Shown here piece after piece: positions 10,436-21,020 of a stretch of DNA of 64,000 nt; within the stretch, counting starts at the first letter, position 1, and every line of letters starts with the position of its first letter. The translations under genes and the position numbers were made by a program. The notes under the pieces were generated by a model, which had not been told where the DNA came from, searched no databases, and saw nothing but the letters and a program-made list of their open reading frames with translations. The stretch lies in contig CM053143.1 of assembly GCA_028571685.1 (NCBI GenBank), forward strand, positions 10,841,501-10,905,500, written 5' to 3'. This DNA comes from Heterohyrax brucei. Its lineage: Eukaryota; Chordata; Mammalia; Hyracoidea; Procaviidae.

Positions 10436-10960
10436 TGTTTTAGTCAGCTAGCACTGCTCTAACAGAAATTCCACGGAGTGGATGACTTTAACAAAGGAAG
10501 GTTTATTCTTACACAGTCTGGTAGGCTGCAAGTCCAAATTCAAGATGTCCACTCCAGGGGAAAGTTTTCCCCCTTGTCGGCTGTGGAGGAAAGTCTGATA
10601 TTGCAGTAGTCTTTGTGCAGGGAGCATCTTGGATCAATAACCTCAGGTTTGAATGATACGCTCTTCTCCTGGTGCTGCTTTCTTGATGGTGTGAGGTTCC
10701 CAATTCTCTGCCTGCTTCCCTTTCCTTTTATTTCTTGTAGGATGAAAGGTTTAAGGGTGGGGCAAGCAACTCTCCAGGGAAATGTCCTTTGCAGTGGAGC
10801 AGGGAGGTGATTCTCTGAAGGGATTTACAGTCCCACCCAAATCCTTTAACACACAGCACAGCAGAATCACAAAATGGAGGACAGTCACAAGATACTGGGA
10901 ATCATTGCCCAGCCACAGGGCTACACCTATTTTTGGGGGGACACAATTCGATTCATGACA
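10436..10960 (-). mobile_element. Solo LTR, MaLR type, in L1 copy 1
   Basis: A complete minus-strand LTR from 'tgttttagtcagctagc' to 'cgattcatgaca'. The flanks acatc and ccaat do not match, and the L1 sequence on the two sides is not continuous, so a deletion accompanies or postdates this insertion. Confidence 0.85.
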
Positions 10961-11490
10961 CCAATATATACATGAGGAAATGTTCACAATTGTTAGTCAT
11001 CAGAGAAATTCAAATCAAAACCACGATGAGATACCATCTTAACCCAACAAAGATATCAATAATCCAAAAAACACAGAATAATAAATGCTGGAGAGGATGT
11101 GGAGAGATTGAAACTCTTCTACACTGTTCATGGGACTGTAAAATGATTCAACCACTATGGAAATCGATGTCTCACTTTCTTAAAATACTAGAAATAGAAA
11201 TACCATAGGATCTAGCAATCTCAGTCCTTGGAATATATCCCAATGAAATAACAAACACCGCTCAAACAGATACTTGCATGCCAATGTTTATTGTACTTTG
11301 TCCATAGCAGCAAACAGGTGGAAACAACCTAGATGCCCATCAACAGACAAATGGTTAAACGAATGGTGGTATATTCATACAATGGAATATAAAGGGTGAT
11401 AGGAAACAACTACGGCTTAGAGAAATATCTGTCAACATGGGACCATTTAGAGGAAATTACTCTGAGCAAAAGGACAAATTTTGTATGAGA
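10961..11490 (+). pseudogene. L1 copy 1 ORF2, C-terminal part
   Basis: C-terminal ORF2 segment. The open frame to 11208 contains [13 protein letters not shown] and then the cysteine-rich motif CWRGCGE...LLHCSWDC followed by QPLWKS, which is the conserved cysteine region of mammalian L1 ORF2. After 11208 the frame is broken, but 'tgcccatcaacagacaaatg' and 'caatggaatataaa' continue the L1 order to the stop region near 11490. With the reverse-transcriptase core missing, this piece cannot act. Confidence 0.82.
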
Positions 11491-12066
11491 CCATTGCAAT
11501 AAAGAAGCAACGAATCATTTAAGCACACTAGAAATCAGTCTTTGACAGTTACAGGGCTGGGTCAGGAAGGGATAGGGATGTTTTACAAATTAGATAGTGG
11601 TTAGGATTAGAGATGGGTATAGGATGTGATAGCATGCACTAGAAGTGGTGTACCCACAACTACTCAACTTTGAAACCAAATTGTCCCCTTAATGTGGACC
11701 AGCTCTTTGGAAGAAGAGAGAAATGGGGTATCGGATTGGGGGGCTACACTCTCAGGGGACATCCAGGTTCATTGGGATACCCAAAGTTTTTATCTCTCCA
11801 TCTCTCAAGATATCATTCCTCATACCATCTGTGGGAGTACACGGGGTTGTCTGAGGGACTCCCTGCTGGAGCTGAGTTGATAGGTGAAAAGACCAGATCT
11901 TTATCAAATGATCTTAGGAAGTTCCAAAAAGAAGGGGAAGTGTGCTGTCACGTAGGAGGGGAGGGGAGAAGCTAGGATAGAATAGAAGTGAAAGTTTTGG
12001 GTGTTTCATGACAACATGGTCTAGACTGTAAAACTATCCTTAATTCAGAATAAAAAGAAAAACATA
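11491..12066 (+). other. L1 copy 1 3' UTR and A-rich end
   Basis: The segment follows the ORF2 end 'aaggacaaattttgtatgag'. It is of a different subtype from the 3' UTR of copies 3 and 4. It ends 'cagaataaaaagaaaaacat', an A-rich remnant of the poly(A) tail, before the right target duplication. Confidence 0.7.
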
Positions 12067-12076
12067 TAAAAACTCA

Positions 12077-13602
12077 TGTGAATCAAGCCATCAAATTATT
12101 AGACAAACAAAACTTTTAACCATACCAAATAAACAATTTTCAAAAAAACTTTTATAGCATATTCCTTAAATAGCAAATATAAATTCACTAATTGCCAAGC
12201 CAAGCCACTAATTAGGTATGTAAATATATATACACACATACATATATACATATATATATTCTTGTTGCTTGAAAAGCAAGCAGTATATACATTTACATTA
12301 TACCAGATACCTATTAACTCAATTACCCTAAAATCCAGAGCTAAAATAAAGCTTGCTTAAACATTCCAGGTCTTTAATTAACTCCTAAAGTTTCATCAGC
12401 TGGCTTTTAGAAATTACAAAATCTCTGTTCAACTAATCGATTATCGTTATACACATAAATTTAAATCTCTTCTTAGACTTCAAACACCCCTCCAGGCCAT
12501 TACAGGTATGGCTCAGAGTTGCCCAGCAATAGAGGGAATTTGCTTATAGTCTTTGACATTTAGATATACCTAATTTCTGATAATCAAAGTAAAGTAGCAA
12601 TTCTTACCTGCTTTTTGTCTTAAGAAAGGTCTCCATTCAATTATAAAGGATTTTTCAGAAGCCTTCCTAGAGGTTGAACCTACCCTGCCCTCTAATTCTT
12701 CCTGGAGGGCAAAAGACCATTAATTTACCTTTTACTGTTATGGAATTACTTTTCTTTATGATAAAACGATCCTTTTGAGCAAGGGCTGTAAAGTCAATTT
12801 TTTGTCAGCCCAGTGACAGTATATCTGGATCTATATGAAATTTGGCTTCCTGATCTATTGTAACTCATGCAAGACTCTCCCCTAACCCCTGATTATGAGC
12901 ATCTGAGCATGAAAGACCTTTTCTGACCTAGCAAACAAGTTTGTTTCAAAGAATTAAAACAAGAAACATCTTAAAACTAGACCAGGGCAGGGGGGCGGGG
13001 AGAGTCTGATATGTTGGCAATGACAAGACAAGGACATCTGCACAAGACACTTAGCAGGCAAAGATTGTTTTACAAAAACAGAGACAGTGCATAAGACAAC
13101 ACTGGGAGGAAAAAAAAAGATCCTGAGGTTGAGCTGGTCAAACGTGTAGCTGAAGGTCAAACTTGTAGTCTTACACAGACATTAAGCACTGATTCTACAG
13201 GAATCAAACACTTTTTGCAGCAGAAAATTACAAATCTGATGCCCCCACAAACAGCTTGCGTAAGTACAACAGTATAAAAGACATTTCTAAAGCCTCACAA
13301 AGGCAAATACAAAACCACACTACAAATGCCTTTGTCTTGTCAAAGACACACACACAGGAGGCCCCAGTTTATCACACACATGCAGCTTCATTTTATCAGA
13401 CACACACACAGCCTGTTTCTTTCTGAATTAAAGAGAGCTTAGTGGGCACTTTCCTGACCTTCAATAAAAGAGCTCTGATTGTAGGATGGTAAAATAACTT
13501 TTGGATCCATTCAATCAATAGTCAACTTTCTCCAGAGTCTACCTGGTACATTTGCCAGACTGTATTACAGTAAAACTTCTTTTGATCTTTAGTCATATAT
13601 GG
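12077..13602. other. Unassigned sequence, no gene
   Basis: About 1.5 kb without a recognised repeat apart from a TA/CA microsatellite (12224-12260) and short CA runs (13347-13407). The phrase 'cttcaataaaagagctctga' near 13461 looks like an LTR polyadenylation region, so a very old LTR may lie here; I cannot support a boundary. Confidence 0.4.
12224..12260. repeat. TA/CA microsatellite
   Basis: Alternating 'atatata' and 'cacacata' runs over about 37 bp. Confidence 0.85.
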
Positions 13603-14128
13603 TATCATGGATTGAATTGTGTTCCCCTCAAAAAACATGTGTAGCCATGTGGCTGGGCCATGATTCCCAGTATTTTGTGATTCTCCTCCATTTTGTGATT
13701 ACCCTATGCTGAATGTAAAAGATTAGAATGGGGCTGTAAATCCGTTCAAAAGATCACCTCCCTGCTCCACTGTAAAGAGAGTTTCCCTGGAGTATGGGTT
13801 GTCCCACCCTTAATCCTTTCATCCTGCAAGAGATAAAAGGAAAGGGAAGCAAGCAGAGAATTGGGAAACTCACACCATTAATCAAGTAGCTCCAGGAGAA
13901 GAGTGCATCCTTCAGACCTGAAGTTCCTACACTAAGATACCCCCTAAACAAAGACTGATGCAACACAAGGACTTTCCTGCAGAGGTAATAAGGGGGAAAA
14001 AATTCCCCTGGAGCAGACATTCTGAATTTGGACTTGTAGCTTACCAGACTTTGTAAGAATAAACTTTCCTTTGTTAAGGCCATCCACTCATGGTATTTCT
14101 GTTAGAGCAACACTAGCTGTCTAAAACA
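13603..14128 (+). mobile_element. LTR, MaLR type
   Basis: It runs from 'tatcatggattgaattg' (first G mutated) to 'ctgtctaaaaca', about 526 bp. It is followed at once by 'gattggtacccatactgag', which resembles the start of MaLR internal sequence. It is therefore probably a 5' LTR with some internal sequence, not a solo LTR. Confidence 0.82.
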
Positions 14129-15796
14129 GATTGGTACCCATACTGAGACCAGACAGAATGGAACGACCACAACGGATTTTTTGTAGGAACAGAGGCTTTA
14201 TTTCCCATATGATTTAGTATACAGAGAAAAATTTCTTAGTTGGGACAGAAGTTCCTTTCTTAACCCAGACAGAACTGAGACAGAAGATAGCAACCTGATG
14301 AGAACCTGAATAAAGCACTTGAACTTTTTTAGATTCCTGAAATGATGGTGGACATGAATGAGCAGGCTTCAAAGGCGCCCAAGGAAAAGTTATTTGGCAG
14401 CACTGCTCTGAGCATTCAGAAGCCACAACTCTGGTGCTGTCTGTCCAAGCAGACAACAAGGACCCCTCCAAACAAATTGCCTCTGTCCTGGGCTGAGCTG
14501 AAGAAAGCAGAAGGGGAGATGACTCTGAGAAATCTGCCTTCTATTGTATCAGGGAAGTGGAGATCCAAGAGGATGGGGGGTGTTTTTCTTGGACAGATAT
14601 GTTCCCCATGTTGCACGGAGTTTGTCTTGCAGAAGGCAGATACTTTCCTCGTCTGTTCTACGTACCCTCTTACCTTGTCATGGGAGTCTCCTAGCAGCAG
14701 ATGCCCTATTGGCTCTTAAATGTCTGGCCTATGCACATAAATATTTTACGGACATTATCCATGGCCTTTGAATGGAACAGACAGATACCCTCACTTATCT
14801 GGGCCAGAGTTACTGGGGCATCATGAGCAGCCAGCCAGGCCTTCAGACCTCACCAGGGAGTGGCCCTGGTCAGGGTTCCTCAGTTGCTCCACCAGTCATC
14901 TGCCTGATCACTGACGGTTTTTAGAAGTGCAGCAAGAAAGTGGAGGAGAGAGAAGTTGGCTCAACCATGGACAAAACTTACCAGAGAGGTCCCCAAAGTC
15001 CTGACACAGTCACCAGAAATGTTGCCAAATCAAAGGAAGTTTGTTCTGCCTGTCACTATAGCAAAACTTCGAGACAGGGAAAGGTTCAAGCAGGCTTTAC
15101 TAACAAAAGCATGCGAATCTTGGAAACAGTGAGTATGGTTTCTCCAACACTGTTCCTCCTGGATTACAATTCCAGTGGCTTTTATAGCTATATTACAAAG
15201 GAATTTGCAACTGGAGATGTCAAACATTGTCATAAGAAAGAACAGGGAGTCACAAGATTCCATTACATCTTATTGAACAATGTACATTACCCACAATATC
15301 ATTACCTTTCTGAAACTCTGAGATAATCAAGTTTCTACCCCAAAGACAGGGAAAGGAATGCAAAAAATTGGGAATGGAATGTAGTTTAGCAATGTAGGAC
15401 ACCTTCATTAAGTTCCGTTTGTAACACCAGGGCTCAAATGTAATTAAAGTATATAACAATTCATTCAATCATATATAAAAATCTGGACTATAATATAAAC
15501 AGAAATTTTGTATCAGCTACTCGGTCTTAAAAATCTTAGTATTTTGCTTGAGAGCTTTTTTTCTTTTTACTTTATAAGTACAGTTGAAGTCTCCCATGTC
15601 TCAGTTCCCCTCAATACACCCCAAGATAACAACCACAATTCTGAGTTAGGGGTTTATAATGAGGAAAAGATTTTCCTCTCCTACATTAGACTATAAGCTC
15701 TCCAATGGCAAAACTCATATCCTGTTCACCTGAGGTGAAAATAACTAGCTAAAATAAATGCATAAACTGCCACTAACCTTTTTTTTCTTTTGCCCA
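14129..15796 (+). other. Unassigned, possible MaLR internal remnant
   Basis: The first tens of bases fit a MaLR internal start. The rest matches neither the internal sequence at 3139-4163 nor anything I know. Open frames of 125 residues (14342-14719), 75 residues (14544-14771) and 128 residues (14940-15326) are present; they overlap in different frames and show no motif. 15685-15735 resembles an L2-type relic ('tagactataagctctccaat'). Confidence 0.35.
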
Positions 15797-15839
15797 GCAT
15801 TGGTGGCTTGGTGGTAGAATTCTCACCTGCCACATTAGG
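15797..15839 (+). repeat. 5' half of a tRNA-Gly-like sequence
   Basis: 'gcattggtggcttggtggta' followed by 'gaattctcacctgccac' closely matches the first half of a mammalian tRNA-Gly(GCC) up to the anticodon loop. The 3' half is absent, and the head of an AfroSINE-type sequence follows directly. It is not a functional tRNA gene. Confidence 0.75.
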
Positions 15840-15990
15840 AAATCCTGGTTGCACAGTGGTTATATAGTTTGGCTGCTAACTGAAAGGTCAGCAGTTCAAA
15901 TTCACTAGATGCACCTTGGAAACACTATGGGTCATTATGAGCCACACAGGATCATTATGAGCCAAAATCCTACTCAATAGCAATGTTTTT
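15840..15990 (+). mobile_element. AfroSINE-type SINE
   Basis: It starts 'aaatcctggttgcacagtgg', has the B-box-like 'gcagttcaaattcac', and carries the tail phrase 'tcattatgagcc' twice (around 15933 and 15954), a small internal duplication of the 3' end. Confidence 0.8.
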
Positions 15991-16284
15991 CTTCCTTTTT
16001 TTAAATTTTTGAAATATTTGTGAATTAATTAAAATAACAATCAATACAAGTTAACATAATGTATCTTATGAAAAGTAACATTTCCCAAAAGAAAAAAAGA
16101 ATCTGTTTAAAGTATGACATTGTTTTAGTTTTTTTCAACTTTTTTATTTTTTATTAATTACACCAAAAGAATAAAATTTCTAATATCTATCAATTATCTC
16201 ATTTATGATAAACTGTCAGCCCCCGATCCACCCATGTAGTCAACATAGTCATTTTCTTCTGTGGATAATTCTCTTGTTAGGTCC

Positions 16285-19200
16285 TTATAACAGGGGTCTC
16301 TTACAAAATTTGTCCTTTTGACACTGATTGAGTTCACTCAGCATGATCTCTTCCAAATGGGACCATGTTATGAGATGTTTTCTAAAACTGTCATTGTTTT
16401 TATCATAGCATAGTGTTCCACTGAGTATATGTACCACAGTTTGCTTATCCACTCATCTGTTGATGGGCATCAGGGATGATTCCCTCTTTTTGCTGTTGTA
16501 GACTGTGCTGCAACAAACATTCATGTACATGTATCTGTTCATGTTACAACCTTTGTTTCTGAAGGATAAATTCCGAGCAATGGAATTACAGGATCAAATG
16601 GCATATCTATTTCCAGTTTTTTAAGGAAGCGCCGGATTGTTTCCAAAGAGGTTGTACCATTTTGCAATCCCACCATCAGTGTAGGGGAGTTTCAAGTTCT
16701 CCATAGCCTCTCCAGCATTTTTTGTTTCGTGTTTTTTGGATAGTGGCCAACCTTGTGGGCGTGAGATGGTATCTCATTTTAGTTTTGATTTGAATTTGTT
16801 TAATAGCTAATGATTTTGAGAAATTCTGCAAGTGTCTTTCAGCTGCCTAGATATCCTCTTTAGAGAAATGTCTGTCTCCTTCACCCATTGCTTAGTTGGA
16901 TTATTTATCCTTTTCTTGTTGATATTTTGCAATACTTTATAGGTTATGGAGATCAGATGTCAATCTGACATATAGTTTCCAAATATTTTTTACCATTCTG
17001 TAGGTAGTCTTTTAATTCTTTTCATGAAGTCTTCAGATGAGCAAAAGTGTTTGATTCTTAGTAGTTCCCATCTATCTGTTTTCTCTTCTGTAGATCGTGC
17101 TTTCTATGTCAAATGTAGAAGTCTGTCTACATTATGTTTTAAAACTTCCATTGTTAGTCCTGTTTTATGTTGGAGGAGCTTTACCGTTTTAGATTTGATA
17201 TTTAGTCCTTTTATCCAATTTGAGTTGGGTTTTGGTTTTTGTATAAGGTGTGAGATATGGGTCTGGTTTCAATTTTTTGCAGGTGCATATCCAGTCTTAA
17301 CAGCACCATTTGTTAAAGAGACCGTTCTTACCCCAGTTTAAAATCTTGGGGCCTTTGTCAAATATCCGCTGTTCATAGGAGGATGGTGGCATCTCTGGGT
17401 TCTCAACTCTACTCCATTGGTCTCTGTGTCTCTTTTTGTGACAGTACCAGGCTGTTTTGACTACTGTGGCAGTATAATAGTTTCTAAAGTTGGGAAGTGA
17501 GAGGCCTCCCAGTGTGTTCTTCTTCTTTAGTAGTTCTTTACTTATCCGAGGTTTCCTCCCTTTCCAAACAAAGTTGATGATTTGTGTCTCCATCTCATTA
17601 CAAGATGTCACTGGATTTTGTCTTGGGATTGCATTACATAAGTAGATTAATTTGAGTACAATAGACATTTTCACAATGTTGAGTCTTCCTTTCCACGAGC
17701 AGGGTAGATTACTTCATTTATGTAAGTCTCTCTTAGTTTCTTGTAGTAAGGTCTTGTAGTTCTCCTTGTAAGATCTCTTATTTCTCTAGTTAGATTTATT
17801 CCTAGGTATTTTATCTTCTTGGGGGCTTTAGTAAATACAATTGATTTGGTGATTTCTTCTTATAAGCTCATTGTTAGTATAAAGGAATCCTACTGATTTA
17901 CTTATGTTTATACTTTCCTAACTCCTCTATTAGTTCCAATAGTTTACTAATGGACTCCTTTGGATCCTCTGTGTAAACAATCATATCATCTGCAAATAGT
18001 GAGATTTTTACTTCTTCAGTGCCGACATGGATGCCCTTTATTTCTTTGTCTTGTCTAACTGCTCTGACTGGAACTTCTAGCTCAATGTTGAATAGAAGTG
18101 GTGAGAGTGGGCATCCTTTTCTAGTCCCCATTCTCAAAGGCAATTCTTTCAGTCTTTCACCATTGAAGATGATGAAGGCAGTTGGGTTTGTGTAGATGCT
18201 ACTGATTGCATTGAGGAATTTCCCCCCTGTTCCTATTTGGCTGAGAGTTTTTAGCATGAATGGGTGTTGAACTTTGTCAAATGTCTTTTCTGCATTAATT
18301 GACAAAATCAGGTGATTCTTATCTTTTATGTTATTGATGTGGTTGATTACATTAATTGTTTCTTGGATGTTGAACCAGTCTTGCATCCTGGGAATGAAAC
18401 CAACTTGATCTTGAGGAATTAATTTTTTTACATGCTGTTGAATTCTACTGGCTAGAATTTTGTTGAAGATTTTTGCATCTAGGTTCATGAGTGATATTGG
18501 TCTGTAATTTTCTTTTTTTGTGGGATCTTTCTCTGGCTTTTGGTATCAGGGTTATGCTGGCTTCATAGAATGAATGTGGGAGTATTCCATCCCTTTCTAT
18601 GTTGCGAAATAGCCTCAATAGTATCGGAGTTAACTCTCCTCTAAAAGTTTCGTATAATTCTCCAGTGAAGCCATCTGGGTCAGGACTTTTTTTGGTTGGT
18701 AGATTTTTGATGACTTTTTCAATCTCTTCCTTTGTGATACATTTATTAAGTTGATCTGCTTCTCCTTGTGATAATCTTGGTGAGTGATATGAATCTAGAA
18801 ATTTGTCCATTTCCCTGAGGTTTTCAAACCTGTTCATAGTATTCCATTATGATATTTTTGATTTCAGGTGAGTCTGTTGTAATGACTCCCATCTCATTTC
18901 TTAATCAGGTTATTTGTATCTTCTGCTGTTTTTCTTTTGTAAGTTTAGCCAATGGTTATCAATTTTGTTGCTCTTTTCAAAGATCCAGCTTTTGATTTTG
19001 TTAATTCTTTTAATTGTTTTTCTATTCTGTGATTCATTTAGTTCTGCTCTAATCCTTATAATCTGTTTTATTCTGGTGCCTGAGGGGTTCTTCTGTTTCT
19101 CTTTCTACTAGCTCAAGCTGTAAGGTTAATTCTTTAATTTGGGCCCTTTCTTCTTTCCAGATGTATGCAGTTATAGAGATAAATTGACCTTTGAGTACTG

Positions 19201-20610
19201 CTTTTGCTGTATCCCATAGATTCTTGTAGGCTGTTGTCATGGACTGAATTGTGTCCCCCCCAGAAATATGGGTAGCCTTGTGGCTGGGACATGATTCCCA
19301 GTATCTTCTGACTGTCCTCCATTTTGTGGGTTTCCTATGCTGTAAATTAGAAAGATTAGGATGCCACTGTAAATCCCTTCATAAGATCACCTCCCTACTC
19401 CATTGTAAAAGGAGTTTCCCTGGAGTATGGCTTATCCCACCTTTAATCCTTTCATCTTGCAAGAGAGAGAATGAAAGAGAAGCAGGCTGAGAATTGGGAA
19501 CCTCACACCATCAAGCAAGCAGCACCAGGGGAACAGTGCATCCTTCAGACCTGAGGTTCCTGTACCAAGATGCTCCCTGGACAAAGACTGATACAATGCC
19601 GGACTTTCCTCCAGAACCAACAAGGGGGAGAACCCTTACCTGGAGTAGATGTCATGAATTTGGACTTGTAATCTACCGGACTTATAAGAATAAAATTTCC
19701 ATTGTTAAAGCCACCCACTCATGGTATTTTTGTAAGAGCAGCACTAGCTGACTAAAACAGATGTGTTTTCATTCTCTTTTGATTCCATAGATTTCTTTAT
19801 TTTGTCCTTGATTTCTTCTATAACTCAAGGATTTTTGAGCGAAGTGTTGTTCAGTTTCTGTAAGTTTGAATTTCTACCTATGATTTTTCTGTTATTGATT
19901 TCAATTTTTATAGCTCTGTGGTCTGAGAAGATACCTTGCAGTAGTAAATCAGTGGTTTGGATTTTATAGAGAATTGCTTTATGACCCAAAAAATGGTCTA
20001 TTCTGGAGAAAATTCCATGTGGGTCATGGAAGAAGGTGTACTTCTCCATCGACGGGTGAAAAGATCTGTATATGTCAATCAGGTCAAGTTGGTTGATTGT
20101 TGCAATAAAGTCTTCTGTATCTTTACTGTACTTTTTACTGGATGATCTATCCATAACTGAAAAGGGAGTGCTGAAGTCTCCAACTACTATTGTGGAATGA
20201 TCTATCTCACTTTTCAGTGTTGTCAGTATTTGCTCAATATATTTTGGTGCTGTGGTATTGGGTGCATAAATATTTAATATTGTTAAGACCTGCTTAAGTA
20301 TTGAACCTTTCAGCAATAAATAGTGACTATTCTTGTCCATGATGGTGGATTTTACATTAAAATCTATTTTATCTGAGATTAGTATTGCCACACCTTCTCT
20401 TCTTTGTATATTGTTAGCTTGGTATATATTCTTCCATCCTTTAATTTTCAGTTTGTTCATATCTTTAAGTCTAAGCTGTGTCTCTTGTAAGCAACATATA
20501 GACGGCTCGTGTCTTTTGACCCAGGGCGTCACTCGCTGTCTTTTTACTGGAGTGTTCAGTCCATTTACATTTGGTGTAATTATTGATAGGTATGTGCTTA
20601 GTGCCATCAT
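16285..20610 (-). pseudogene. L1 copy 2 ORF2, near full length, broken
   Basis: Without the 525-bp LTR the span is about 3.8 kb, or close to 1,267 codons, the usual size for mammalian ORF2. The N-terminal endonuclease (open 19825-20610) shows NVNGLN, QETQLRLKD, ILNIYAPN and SDHRAIK; the loop usually read as GDFNTP is GDFSTP here, so a conserved Asn is Ser. The reverse transcriptase (open 17898-18488 and 18445-18837) shows [24 protein letters not shown] and the catalytic FADDMIVY. The part 17297-17674 has TAWYCHKKRH. Frames switch at several points and stops occur, so no full protein is possible. Stop placed at 16285-16287 by similarity with copy 4. Confidence 0.87.
19235..19759 (+). mobile_element. 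Solo LTR, MaLR type, in L1 copy 2
   Basis: It runs from 'tgtcatggactgaattg' to 'agctgactaaaaca'. The flanks are gctgt on the left and gatgt on the right, a 5-bp target duplication with one mismatch, and L1 sequence is continuous across it. The insertion is therefore younger than the L1. Confidence 0.88.
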
Positions 20611-20860
20611 TGTGATGTAATTGCTTTTATGTTGATGTTTTCTATATTGCTCTTAATGTTCTATTCTGGGCCATTCTTTATGGGTTGTTGTTTCAGTGTT
20701 GGTTTTGTGTTCATTGGGACTCCTGTATTGCATTTCATATTTTGATACAATGCATTGTTAGTTTGCTTTATGGCTATGTGTATTATCCCCCTTAACGTAC
20801 TAAGATTAAACCCAGTTTTAACTACTGCATAACTCTTAAAGACAGTTTCACTCAATTTAG

Positions 20861-21020
20861 TGCCCTGGTTGCTAACTGAAAAGGTTGGCAGTTCCAATCC
20901 ACCAGCCATTCCTTGGGAACCCTATGAGACAATTCTACCCGGTATTATAAGGTCACTATGAGTAAGAATCAACTTGAGGGTAGCAGTTTGGGGTCTTTGT
21001 TGTTGCTGTTGTTTGCTTTT
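20861..21020 (+). mobile_element. AfroSINE-type SINE
   Basis: A shortened head 'gccctggttgctaactg' is joined to 'ggttggcagttccaatccac' (B box) and the tail 'tcactatgagtaagaatcaa', then a T/G-rich end with 'tttgttgttgctgttgtttg'. The region between A and B boxes is deleted. Confidence 0.85.

Larger units (their letters stand above)
5943..12066 (+). mobile_element. L1 LINE copy 1, full length but dead
   Basis: A target duplication taaaaactca flanks it (5933-5942 and 12067-12076). The 5' end has 'ggagccaagatg', typical of L1 starts. Order: 5' UTR to about 7686, ORF1 remnant to 8588, spacer, ORF2 from 9017, 3' UTR from about 11490. Two LTRs sit in ORF2 (9595-10151 and 10436-10960). Compared with copy 4, ORF2 sequence corresponding to about 45355-47785 of that copy is absent, so the reverse-transcriptase core is lost. 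Divergence from copies 3 and 4 is clearly larger than theirs from each other, so this is probably an older subfamily. Confidence 0.88.
16131..20855 (-). mobile_element. L1 LINE copy 2, 5'-truncated
   Basis: The minus-strand element has its 3' poly(A) side at about 16131-16160 ('ttttttattttttattaatt' on plus) and a short 3' UTR to 16284, then ORF2 (16285-20610) and about 245 bp of the spacer upstream. ORF1 and 5' UTR are missing; a SINE follows at 20861. A MaLR-type LTR interrupts ORF2 at 19235-19759. The 3' UTR matches that of the L1 fragment at 37103-37721. Confidence 0.87.

Noticed and set aside
14342-14719. 125-residue open frame as a candidate gene
   Set aside because: No motif, competing frames on both strands, no recognisable promoter or splice context; kept only as unassigned sequence.
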